Virus record (IMG/VR): IMGVR_UViG_3300008107_000023
Location: 1 to 64,000 of that record
Source of the DNA: a virus
Strand: one strand, 5' to 3'
Length of the DNA: 64,000 nucleotides
Shown piece after piece: positions 49,206 to 59,180 of the stretch (positions within the stretch are counted from its first letter, which is position 1; every line of letters starts with the position of its first letter). The notes under the pieces are model-generated. The model searched no databases and had not been told where the DNA came from. It saw nothing but the letters and a program-made list of their open reading frames with translations. The position numbers and the translations under genes were made by a program.

Positions 49206-49550
49206 ATGGCATTAGCTTTAAACGTATTCAAAACAGTAACACACGCAGTTACTCCAAATAAAGTTGGGATATATACTGCACCTGTAGGATACTCTGGTGT
49301 TGTTCTTCTTGCACAGGTTGCAAATGTTGACACCGAATCACATACGATCACATTTTCGCACGAAAGATCTGTTTCAGGAACTGCAGTAACAACTGAGATT
49401 GTAAAGGATTTTGCAATTCCTTCAAATGATTCTGCAAATTTAATATCCGGAAAACTAGTACTTGAATCCGGAGATAAGTTAAATATAACAGGTGTAGGAT
49501 CCACAGGAAATTTAAAATTTATAGCAAGTGTTTTAGAAACACTCAACTAA
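49206..49550 (+). CDS. Small conserved virion-type protein, 114 aa
   Basis: 114 residues, all beta (LNVFKTVTHAVTPNKVGIYT, then YSGVVLLAQVANVD, ending FIASVLETLN). This is a familiar short protein between cyanophage fibre genes, with an Ig-like or jelly-roll look. It lies three bases after the previous stop. It may be a fibre-binding or decoration protein. The function is unproven. Confidence 0.78.
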   Translation: MALALNVFKTVTHAVTPNKVGIYTAPVGYSGVVLLAQVANVDTESHTITFSHERSVSGTAVTTEIVKDFAIPSNDSANLISGKLVLESGDKLNITGVGSTGNLKFIASVLETLN

Positions 49551-49591
49551 TAATTAACAAACTATTATTAAAGTAGGACTTTATATAAAAA

Positions 49592-52500
49592 ATGGACAAA
49601 TTTCTAAGCGGAAGAAAATCTCAGTTAAATGTTGGTGTAAGTTCTTTTACAGAGAATAACACTGTAATTACAACTATTGGTAGGGTTGGTATAAAAACCA
49701 ATAATGCTTCTTCTGATTTAGAAGTTTTTGGTACAGCAAAGGTTTCTGGAATAGCGACTTTTGGTTCTGGGAATACAGTTACTCTTGACGGAGATGGTGG
49801 AGAGATAAGAATTGGTTCTGGTATAACCATTACCAATACAACATATAAAACTGGTAGCAGTTATTTGGACCCATCAGCTCTTGCTGCAAATACTGTACTC
49901 ACAAATTTAGTTGAAACAACTTCAGTACAATCGACAAATATTGTTGCTACTGGTGTTGGTACTATTGGTACTCTTTCTGTAGATACTTTAACATATGGTG
50001 TTGGTATTGCAAATACCTTACAAGGATATGAATTAAATTATTCGGTCGGAATTATAACTTCTTTATCTGGATCAGGATTAGAATATAACGTAGGAATTAT
50101 TACAAACTTAACTGGAGTAAATGCAAATTATTCTGGTATTTCTACTTTACAAAATCTAAGGTCCGCTGTTGGTGTAGTTACCAATATTTCAGGAACGTTT
50201 TTAACCTATAGTGGAGTTGGAACTTTTGGAAGTATAAATGCAACTTCCGTTGGACTTAGTTCGGATATTTATGCATCTATTGGTAATTTTGGTGTTGGTA
50301 TAATTACAACAATAAGTGGCATAGGATTGTCATATTCAGATGGATATATTGGTAAAATAAATGGACAAAACCTAAATTATTCAGGTATTTCCACAATTAA
50401 TACTCTAACTGGAGAAAATCTAAACTATTCTGGAATTGGAACAATTGATACCTTATCTGGTACAAATATCAATTATTCTGGTGTTGGAAGTGTTACAACG
50501 TTAATTGGAGAGAACCTAAATTACTCTGGTGTAGGAACAATATCCAGATTAATAGGTACAGATTTGTATTATTCTGGGGTAAGCACATTATCAGATTTAA
50601 GAGGATCTAATCTATCTTATACTGGTATAGGAACAATATCCTCACTAAATGGTGTAGATATAAACTACAGTGGAATAGCGACATTTGCAAGCGCAGATAT
50701 ACCAACTCTTAGTGGAGATCAAATAACCTATAATAATGCAAACTTTACATCTGTTGCTTCGACAGATATTGTAATAAGTGGAATTGCAACAATTTCTACA
50801 CTTGAAGGATCAACATTAAATTATACTGGATTAAGTACAGTATCAAATCTTAAAGGATCTGACATAGAGTATGTTGGAGTAAGCACATTAGCATATTTAA
50901 ATGGAACAAATCTAAATTATTCTGGTGTTGGTACTGTCGCAGATTTAAATGGCACTAACATAAACTACAGTGGAATAAGTAGTTTTGCAACGATAAATGG
51001 TACAAATTTAAATTATTCTGGTGTTGGTACAATATCTCAATTAAAAACAACTGATATTGAAAATGTTGGCATTTCTTCACTAGATACTTTAAGAGGAACA
51101 AATCTAAACTATTCTGGAATTGGAACAATCGATACCTTATCTGGTACCAATATCAATTATTCTGGAATAAGCACACTCCAATACTTAGAAGGAACTAACA
51201 TAAATTATTCTGGTATTGGTACTATTGCAACTCTTAACAGTACCACAGCAAATATTTCTGACATTAGCGGAAGTACTTTAAATTATTCTAGTGGAACAGT
51301 AACCACATTAGATGGAGATACTGCAACATTTTTAGAAGGATCCTTTGACGACGTAACGACAATAAATTTAAATTCCTCTGGAATTGGAACTATTCCAGAA
51401 CTTAAAGGTACAAATTTAGAATATGCTGGAATTGGATCTATTGCAAATATAATTGGGACTAACTTAAATTATTCTGGTATAGGTACAATTTCTAGCATAT
51501 CCGGTACAGATATTAACTATTCTGGTGTTGGAACATTTACAACATTAAATTCGTCAGATATTAATGTTTCTGGATTTGGAACTATTCCAAACCTAACAGG
51601 TACTAACATTAGTTACTCCGGAATTGGAACGATTTCCAATTTAAATTCCGATGATTCAAATATTGCATATGTGAGGGGAACCAACTTAAATTATTCTGGT
51701 GTAGGAACTGTTTCAACTCTATTAGGAACAAATGTTAAGTACACTGGTATCGGAACTATAGATTCCTTGTATGGAACGAATATTGACTATTCTGGAAATG
51801 GAAGTATCCAAAATCTAAATGGTACAAATTTAAACTATTCTGGAATTTCAACGGTCAATGAATTGTTTGCTACAGACTTCACACTATCTGGAGTTGCAAG
51901 TATTAGTAGTTTGAGAGGAAATACTTTATATTATGATAACACATTTTCTAATGTTGGTCTAATTACCGAAATTTCAGGTACTAATTTAGAGTATATTGGT
52001 GTTGGTACTATAATCAATTTCAACGCAACAGACGCTAATATACAGGCTCTAAGGGGAACTGATATTAATTACTCTGGAATATCAACACTAACAAACCTGA
52101 ATGGTACAAATATCAACTATTCTGGTGTAGGTACAATAACAAATTTAAGTGGCACTAATTTAAATTATTCTGGAATTGCTACGGCAACAATTATTAATTC
52201 TGTCACAGGAATAATTACAACCGCACAAATTCAAACCATATCTGGAACAGACTTAAATTATTCTGGAGTGGGCACAATTGGTAACGTTAAAGTTGGATTT
52301 GGCAATACAACTTTAATTGTTACTGGAGATGCTAGAATAAGTGGAGTCTTAACAGTTGGATCAGGATCAGTAACAATAAATGGCATTTCAAACGTTTTAA
52401 GTGGTGTATCAACATTTAATGCAAATTCTGGAATTATAACAACATTAAGTGGTATACAAGCAACTTACGACAATTTAATCTTAAACAATGACTTAAAATT

Positions 52501-55500
52501 TATTGGAATTAACACTCAAACAAGTGGAATTAATACTTATAGATTTGTTGGATCTGCAGCAACTAATTCACAATCATACACATTAACTCTGCCTCCAAAC
52601 TTAGGAATTCCTGGACAAGTTTTAACACTAAATCCTGGAGGAAGATTATCATTTGAAAATACTGGTCTTTATGAAAATAGAATTTATGTTTCGACTGCAA
52701 ACGGTAATGATGCAAACGACGGTAAAGCAGCTCCAGTTGCTACACTCAAGAGAGCGGCACAATTAGCATCGTTTGAGTCATTTGTATTACCTGGCGGAAG
52801 ATATTTAGATGCTGCAAATTTACTTGAGGCAAATAAAGAATTCATTAAAGCAGAGGTTATTGGGTTCACAACAACTACATACCCAGCTCTTCTTACAGAT
52901 CCACAATATGATGAAACTACTTGCAAAAGAGATATTGGATATATTGTAGACGCAATAGTTTATGACCTATCATATGGAGGTAATTCAAAGACCGTTCAGG
53001 CAGGTTTAGCATATTGGAATGCTGGAACTAGTTATGTTGCTGGAGAAACAACAGAAACAGTGGCGGCATATCGCTATATTATCGACATTTCAAAATATAT
53101 CATTAATAATGTTGGAATACCAACAACTTATCAAAATACAATATCCCAATCATTTGATTTAACTCTTGCATATGATGATTCATGCAATCCAAATGCATAT
53201 AGTGAAAATTGTTGTGCAGATGTTTGGAGTGCAATTGGATCTTATGTTGGTATTGTTACTAGCATTATTGGTATTGGAACAACAGCTGCTCCTTCTGTTA
53301 CTTTACCTACGGTAAAATCAAATCCAGTATGCATTTTTGTTGAAGCTGGAGAGTATGTAGAGGACAACCCAATTCTTCTTTATGAAGACGTAGCAGTTGT
53401 TGGAGACAACTTAAGAAATACTATTATACGACCATTAAATGCCGGAAAAGATTTATTTAGAGTTAGAAATGGTTGCTATGTGACAGGATTCGCAATGAAA
53501 GATTATGTGGATGCCGCTGGTATTCCACAATATACTTTTGATTATGCTGTTGCATTTGACGATCCTGCAGACTCAACTGCTTCAAGAACTGGATACGCAG
53601 TCAAAACAACAAAACCAATTATTACAAGATCTCCATACATCCAAAACTGCTCTATCTTATCATTCTTAGGTGGAAATGGTATTTTAGTTGATGGATCTAA
53701 AGTATTAACTCCAAATACAGCAATTATACCTGAAGAAGCTGAAAATCCTGTAATTGGTCCACAACCAGAATTTGGTAAGTCCATGGTTGCTAATGCATTT
53801 ACCATGGTTTCGTTTGGTGGAATTGGTTGGCGTGTTATTAATGATGGATATTCTCAGGTTGTTTCTTGCTTCCAAATCTTCTGTCGTTATGGATCACTAG
53901 CTCAGTCTGGTGGATACTTGTCAATCACAAACTCTGCGACTAACTTTGGATATTATGCCCTCAAATCAACAGGATTCAATCAAAGATCCTATGTGTTTGA
54001 TAGAGGTATAGCTGCTGCAACAGGTACAAGTGGTGGTCTTCAGACCTTGAAAGTTATTGGTTTAGGAAGAACAGATCAAGAACTTTATGTTCTAAGATTC
54101 TTTGACGGAAATAATATAGATCAAACATCCGCATTTAAACAAGCAGTAGTCTCAAAAACTGTTAATATTGCAGTTGGTGTTAACACAACAACAGATACTA
54201 TAGGTATTGCAAGTCATGGATTTACGCAAGGAGATAAAGTAGTATATCTAGGACATGAAGGTGTAATACCTGCTCAAGTAATTGGTGGACTCACAAACCA
54301 AAACGAATACTATGTAAGGTTTGTTGATATTGATAACTTCCAACTATGTGAAGACGAGAGCTTAACAAGGTTAGTAGATTTAACTTCTGTCACAACAGGT
54401 ATTAATACTTTCCAAAAAGGAAATCAAGAATTCTTTAATTATGAAACAATTGACACACATAGATCATATCAAAGAATTGGTATTGCTTCTACATCGAGCA
54501 CTTTAAATTTTGTTCCAGGAAGACAAGTAACTCAGTCTGTTAATGGTGGAACAGCAGTAGGATATGCATATACCTACAATAGTTCTTCAAGAGAACTGAT
54601 AGTTTCTGTTGAAAAGGTTGGAGGAATAAGAAATAATTTTGGTGTTACTGGAATTGGAACCAATTCTACTATTTTAGATCATAGTGGATCTCCAGTATCA
54701 ATTGCAATAACCTCAGTAACGGGAATAACTACATTCTGCACCATAGAATTTAAGGTCGATTCTACAGAAACAGGGAATCAAATATTGAATATTGCAAACC
54801 TTGTAGAAGATTATAAAATTCATTTCCATAGACCCTCTATTGTCAACTCTTCTTCTCACACCTGGGAATTTTCGGGATCAGGAATTGATTATAATGCATT
54901 ACCACAAAATGGTGGCAAAACAGATCCAGCATCTGAGCAAGTTTATTCTCTTGGAGGAAGAGTTTATACTTCAGGAACAAATGAACTCGGAGACTTTAAG
55001 ATTGGTCAGTTTATTGTTGCATATAACAGAACTGGAAATATTGTATTCAATAATAAAGTCTCTATTGGTCAGTTAGATTCTCTTAGATTAAGTCTTTCTG
55101 GTGGCGTTGCTATTGAAGAATTCTCTACAGATGTGGGACTGGGAGATAATGAAATTGGAGGTCCATTAGACAGTCGTGTTTCAACACAAAAAGCAGTTCG
55201 TTCTTTCCTGAACAATAGACTTGGCGACTTTATCGATAAGTCAGTTTCAACTAATGCTGTCCCAAGTTCTATTGTTCAACTAAATTCTATTGGTCAAATT
55301 AATCCGGATCTTATACCACCTAAGGTTGTTAACTACTATAGGGCAAATGTTTCTGGCGGAAGAACTACTTTAGTTGATCAAATTCCAGCAATTAATTTGG
55401 CAAATGGTGATACTGTAATTGAACCCGATAGTGGATATGTTCTCATATCCGACGTATATGGTCAGTATTTAATTTTAAATAACAACACAAGAAATTATAA

Positions 55501-58500
55501 CTTCCAAAATGGAGATATAGTTACGAGTACAACATCTGCGGGTGGTGCCATTGGTATTGTTACCACACCAACTTCGGTTGGATATGGAACAACTGGACTT
55601 GTTAAAGGTGTGTTGTTAACAACAACCAGTTTGGTTGGAGGATCTGGATATACAAATCCAGGAATTTATACTGGCGTAACACTGAATAGTATTACTGGAA
55701 TTGGAACAAGTGCAAGAGCGACGATTACAGTTGGTGGTGGAGGAACTGTCACAAGTGTCGATATTGATTATGGTGGAAGAGGATATGTTCAGGGAGATAG
55801 TCTAACTGTAAATAATCCGGTTTTAATTGGTGGTAGAAGTGGTGGATCTGATTTTACAGTTTCTGTCAATACTGTAGAAACTAGACTTTATTTGAAGTTA
55901 ACAAATAATCAGAAATTCCCAGGTTCGAATTTAATTACAGATTATATTGAAGATAGAGATGCTGTTGGTATAGCAACTACTGTAGCAGCAAATTATTCAG
56001 TGACATTTGATCCAACCGATTTTTCTACTGGTGGCGATATAGACTTTGCAAATGACAGGATTATTGTTGGTGTTACAAGTTTTGCCGATGGAGATCCAGT
56101 TGTTTATTCTACAGGAGGTGGAAATCTTTTAGGAGATCTGATTAATGGTACGACATATTATGTCAAAAAGGTTGGAATCAGTTCTGTTGAACTTTATACA
56201 ACTTATGCACTTTCTACTAAGAAAGACCTAGCTACTAGCGGAACAGGAACTCATTCCCTAACGAGAAGAGGAGTCAATGTTGATACTGATCAGATAGTAT
56301 TTGTAAATCATGGGTTTAGTGTTGGTGATGCAGTAAGAGCTAGTGGTGCAACCCCAACAGGAATCAATACAAATAGTTTCTACTTTGTCGGATCTGCAAC
56401 AACCAACTCATTTACACTACATACAACACAAGCAGCATCTTTAGTATCGATTAATGGACTTCTTTATAATCCAGTTAATATTACTGCAGTTCCTTCTTCT
56501 GGATTTGTAACATTCACAAAACAAAATGTTGCATATGAGTCAACCGTAAATACTTCTTCTGCTGATCCAAATAACTGGAGTATTCTGGCATCGGGTAGTA
56601 TTGACGCTGCAAACATAACCAGTGGTACAATCTCACCAACAAGATTGGGTAGTGGAAGTGCAAACTCAGATACATTCTTGTCCGGAGACTCTAGTTACAG
56701 AAAAGTAGTAAAATCCGTAGGAATTGCAACGACCGAACCAGTAACCATTGTTGGTTCTAGTTTTGAATCCGCTTCTGGAGTTACAACACACTATGGAGAT
56801 TTAAATTTGAAACTAAACAGAGTAGAGCAAACTCTAGATAGTTTCTCAACTCTTGGTGTATCTAAGTTTAAAACTTCAACTTTCAGTATAGGTGACGACG
56901 GACAAGTTTCTATTAAAAATTCTGCAACGGGTGATGTTGATGCTGCAACTTTAGGTGGACAATCTGGATCATATTATCTCGACACGAACAATTTAGTTGG
57001 AAATATTCCTATCACAAAGGGTGGAACTGGATTATCAGCTCTTCCATCAGACGGCGCAATTCTTGTTGGAAATGGTTCTGCATATGAATTAACAACGAAT
57101 CCTTCAATTGGTGGAACCGTAACTGCGTCTTTTGCAGTTCCTGCAAACAAAGATATTATATTTACATCAGGAACTTGGACAGGTGAAAAGGCAGCAAAAA
57201 TTCAGTATTCTTCAAATAACCTATACTTACAGTTTACTAGCAACTTAATTGCAAGAAACTCTGTTGGAACAAACAGACTTACATTAGATTCTTCTGGAAA
57301 CGTTTCTATTGGTGGTTCAATATCAGCAACAACTATACATTCCACAGTTTCTACTGGAACTGCCCCATTAGTTGTTAGCTCAACAACACAGGTTACAAAT
57401 TTAAATACACAATATCTTAATGGGTATTCTTCTTCGGCATCAGCAACTTCAAATACTATTGCACTAAGAAATGCAACTGGAGGATTAGTTGCTGCTGATA
57501 TCACTGGAACTACAGGAGCATTTACTGACAACGTTACCATATCTAATCCTGCATCATTGTCGTTTGGATCTGCCACTAGACAGATGCTTAATCTTTGGAG
57601 CACCGATTATGGATTGGGTGTACAAAGCAGTACATTATACTTTAGATCTGCTTCTAGATTCTCTTGGCATCGTGGCGGATCGCATAGTGATAGTCAGAAT
57701 GATCCAGGATCTGGTGGTTCCGTAGCAATGACACTAGACAATTCCAGCAATCTCACGATAACTGGAACTGTTGAAGGTACAAGATTAATTTCTAATATAG
57801 CATCGGGAACTGCTCCACTTACAGTAACTTCAACTACACAAGTTACAAATCTGAATGCTTCATATCTTGAAGGATACGTGACAGATACTGCAAATACAGC
57901 AAATAGAATTGTTAGAAGAGACTCTAATGGAGATTTTGCTGCAAGAACAGTAACTGCAACTTTATCAGGAAATGCTACTGGTGTTGGAGCAACATTTACT
58001 AATGGAAACTTTACCAATGTTTATACAAATAATGCATATGCCAACGTTGGTATAATAACTGCAGTTAGTGGAACAAACTCAAATTATTCTGGCATATCAA
58101 CAGCATCTCAGTTTGTGTCTACAGTTTCCACAGGAACTGCTCCACTAGTTGTTAGCTCAACAACACAGGTTACTAACCTAAATGCTTCTCAGTTAGAGGG
58201 GTATGTTACTGATACTGCAAATACTGCAAATAGAATTGTTAGAAGAGACGGTTCGGGCAACTTTAGTGCTGGATCTGTTACAGCATCTGGTTTAACTTTA
58301 AATGGTTCTGGATCAACCAGTTCTGCTCAGTTAACATTTAGTGGAGCAACAAACAATTGGATAAACTTTGGTACAACTGGTGTTGCTGCTCCTGCATTTA
58401 CAACAAGAAGTGCCGGCACTAAGATCGTTCTTTATAACAATATTGCAGCTTCTGCAGTAGATTATGCATTGGGTATTGAAGGATCCACATTGTGGAATTC

Positions 58501-59131
58501 TGTTCCAACAACTTCTGAACAATTTAAGTGGTATGGTGGCACTACTTTAGCAGCAACTTTGACTGGTGCTGGTGCATTTAGTGTGGCAGCATCGATAACT
58601 GTTCCTTCAACAGATAGAGCTTTTGAAGTTAATGCTTCCGGTGGCGTTTCTCTATTCTCTAATGAGATTAATGCAGGTGCTTTGGGTGGAACTGGAAGCT
58701 TGTACTTTGGATATAGAAGAACCAGCAATCTTTATTTTGGTGCAAGTGGAAATTGGGGAACATGGCAATCTAGTGGTCTAACAATCACTGGAGCATTAAA
58801 TGCAACCACAAAATCTTTCGTAATTCCACACCCAACTAAAGAGGGAATGACTCTACGTTATGGATCTCTTGAAGGTCCAGAAAACGGAGTATATGTAAGA
58901 GGAAAATCAACAGAAACCGTGATTGAACTTCCAGATTATTGGACAGAACTTGTACATGACGATAGTATAACAGTATCTTTAACCCCAATCGGTAACAGTC
59001 CGACTCCAAGAGTCTTAAAGATTGATAACAATAAAGTTTACGTATTTTCAAAAGAAAATGGTCCAATTGAATATTTCTTTGTTGTTTATGGTGAAAGAAA
59101 AGACGTTGAAAGACTAATAGTTGAATATTAA
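49592..59131 (+). CDS. Giant tail fibre protein 2
   Basis: 3179 residues. After a 60-residue N-terminus there are about 45-50 repeats of 16 residues, GTNLNYSGIGTI type (about 110-890). Next is a beta-helix-type region starting RIYVSTANGNDANDGKAAPV at about 1030. HGFTQGDKVVYLGHEG and GGRGY modules follow, then a region rich in TQVTNLNAS repeats (about 2590-2860). The C-terminal ~105 residues (IPHPTKEGMTLRYGSLEGPE, then GVYVRGKSTETVIELPDYWT) are the conserved tip or assembly domain of many cyanophage fibres, different from S74. Likely the long host-recognition fibre. Confidence 0.88.
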   Translation: MDKFLSGRKSQLNVGVSSFTENNTVITTIGRVGIKTNNASSDLEVFGTAKVSGIATFGSGNTVTLDGDGGEIRIGSGITITNTTYKTGSSYLDPSALAANTVLTNLVETTSVQSTNIVATGVGTIGTLSVDTLTYGVGIANTLQGYELNYSVGIITSLSGSGLEYNVGIITNLTGVNANYSGISTLQNLRSAVGVVTNISGTFLTYSGVGTFGSINATSVGLSSDIYASIGNFGVGIITTISGIGLSYSDGYIGKINGQNLNYSGISTINTLTGENLNYSGIGTIDTLSGTNINYSGVGSVTTLIGENLNYSGVGTISRLIGTDLYYSGVSTLSDLRGSNLSYTGIGTISSLNGVDINYSGIATFASADIPTLSGDQITYNNANFTSVASTDIVISGIATISTLEGSTLNYTGLSTVSNLKGSDIEYVGVSTLAYLNGTNLNYSGVGTVADLNGTNINYSGISSFATINGTNLNYSGVGTISQLKTTDIENVGISSLDTLRGTNLNYSGIGTIDTLSGTNINYSGISTLQYLEGTNINYSGIGTIATLNSTTANISDISGSTLNYSSGTVTTLDGDTATFLEGSFDDVTTINLNSSGIGTIPELKGTNLEYAGIGSIANIIGTNLNYSGIGTISSISGTDINYSGVGTFTTLNSSDINVSGFGTIPNLTGTNISYSGIGTISNLNSDDSNIAYVRGTNLNYSGVGTVSTLLGTNVKYTGIGTIDSLYGTNIDYSGNGSIQNLNGTNLNYSGISTVNELFATDFTLSGVASISSLRGNTLYYDNTFSNVGLITEISGTNLEYIGVGTIINFNATDANIQALRGTDINYSGISTLTNLNGTNINYSGVGTITNLSGTNLNYSGIATATIINSVTGIITTAQIQTISGTDLNYSGVGTIGNVKVGFGNTTLIVTGDARISGVLTVGSGSVTINGISNVLSGVSTFNANSGIITTLSGIQATYDNLILNNDLKFIGINTQTSGINTYRFVGSAATNSQSYTLTLPPNLGIPGQVLTLNPGGRLSFENTGLYENRIYVSTANGNDANDGKAAPVATLKRAAQLASFESFVLPGGRYLDAANLLEANKEFIKAEVIGFTTTTYPALLTDPQYDETTCKRDIGYIVDAIVYDLSYGGNSKTVQAGLAYWNAGTSYVAGETTETVAAYRYIIDISKYIINNVGIPTTYQNTISQSFDLTLAYDDSCNPNAYSENCCADVWSAIGSYVGIVTSIIGIGTTAAPSVTLPTVKSNPVCIFVEAGEYVEDNPILLYEDVAVVGDNLRNTIIRPLNAGKDLFRVRNGCYVTGFAMKDYVDAAGIPQYTFDYAVAFDDPADSTASRTGYAVKTTKPIITRSPYIQNCSILSFLGGNGILVDGSKVLTPNTAIIPEEAENPVIGPQPEFGKSMVANAFTMVSFGGIGWRVINDGYSQVVSCFQIFCRYGSLAQSGGYLSITNSATNFGYYALKSTGFNQRSYVFDRGIAAATGTSGGLQTLKVIGLGRTDQELYVLRFFDGNNIDQTSAFKQAVVSKTVNIAVGVNTTTDTIGIASHGFTQGDKVVYLGHEGVIPAQVIGGLTNQNEYYVRFVDIDNFQLCEDESLTRLVDLTSVTTGINTFQKGNQEFFNYETIDTHRSYQRIGIASTSSTLNFVPGRQVTQSVNGGTAVGYAYTYNSSSRELIVSVEKVGGIRNNFGVTGIGTNSTILDHSGSPVSIAITSVTGITTFCTIEFKVDSTETGNQILNIANLVEDYKIHFHRPSIVNSSSHTWEFSGSGIDYNALPQNGGKTDPASEQVYSLGGRVYTSGTNELGDFKIGQFIVAYNRTGNIVFNNKVSIGQLDSLRLSLSGGVAIEEFSTDVGLGDNEIGGPLDSRVSTQKAVRSFLNNRLGDFIDKSVSTNAVPSSIVQLNSIGQINPDLIPPKVVNYYRANVSGGRTTLVDQIPAINLANGDTVIEPDSGYVLISDVYGQYLILNNNTRNYNFQNGDIVTSTTSAGGAIGIVTTPTSVGYGTTGLVKGVLLTTTSLVGGSGYTNPGIYTGVTLNSITGIGTSARATITVGGGGTVTSVDIDYGGRGYVQGDSLTVNNPVLIGGRSGGSDFTVSVNTVETRLYLKLTNNQKFPGSNLITDYIEDRDAVGIATTVAANYSVTFDPTDFSTGGDIDFANDRIIVGVTSFADGDPVVYSTGGGNLLGDLINGTTYYVKKVGISSVELYTTYALSTKKDLATSGTGTHSLTRRGVNVDTDQIVFVNHGFSVGDAVRASGATPTGINTNSFYFVGSATTNSFTLHTTQAASLVSINGLLYNPVNITAVPSSGFVTFTKQNVAYESTVNTSSADPNNWSILASGSIDAANITSGTISPTRLGSGSANSDTFLSGDSSYRKVVKSVGIATTEPVTIVGSSFESASGVTTHYGDLNLKLNRVEQTLDSFSTLGVSKFKTSTFSIGDDGQVSIKNSATGDVDAATLGGQSGSYYLDTNNLVGNIPITKGGTGLSALPSDGAILVGNGSAYELTTNPSIGGTVTASFAVPANKDIIFTSGTWTGEKAAKIQYSSNNLYLQFTSNLIARNSVGTNRLTLDSSGNVSIGGSISATTIHSTVSTGTAPLVVSSTTQVTNLNTQYLNGYSSSASATSNTIALRNATGGLVAADITGTTGAFTDNVTISNPASLSFGSATRQMLNLWSTDYGLGVQSSTLYFRSASRFSWHRGGSHSDSQNDPGSGGSVAMTLDNSSNLTITGTVEGTRLISNIASGTAPLTVTSTTQVTNLNASYLEGYVTDTANTANRIVRRDSNGDFAARTVTATLSGNATGVGATFTNGNFTNVYTNNAYANVGIITAVSGTNSNYSGISTASQFVSTVSTGTAPLVVSSTTQVTNLNASQLEGYVTDTANTANRIVRRDGSGNFSAGSVTASGLTLNGSGSTSSAQLTFSGATNNWINFGTTGVAAPAFTTRSAGTKIVLYNNIAASAVDYALGIEGSTLWNSVPTTSEQFKWYGGTTLAATLTGAGAFSVAASITVPSTDRAFEVNASGGVSLFSNEINAGALGGTGSLYFGYRRTSNLYFGASGNWGTWQSSGLTITGALNATTKSFVIPHPTKEGMTLRYGSLEGPENGVYVRGKSTETVIELPDYWTELVHDDSITVSLTPIGNSPTPRVLKIDNNKVYVFSKENGPIEYFFVVYGERKDVERLIVEY
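50085..52290 (+). repeat. 48-bp (16-codon) repeats encoding NYSG units
   Basis: About 45 tandem units of x-L-x-GTNLNYSGIGTI. The NYSG-to-NYSG distance is usually 16 residues. The DNA of many units is nearly the same as units in fibre gene 1 (44213-46700), for example AATTTAAATTATTCTGG, giving long stretches of possible recombination between the two genes. Confidence 0.85.
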
Positions 59132-59151
59132 TTCCAGCATCAAACACAATC

Positions 59152-59159
59152 CATAAATA
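59152..59159 (+). promoter_or_regulatory. Late promoter CATAAATA before fibre gene 3
   Basis: CATAAATA lies 21 bases before the ATG at 59181, in the 49-base gap after fibre gene 2. Confidence 0.6.
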
Positions 59160-59180
59160 AATTTAGGAAAGTATTAAAAA

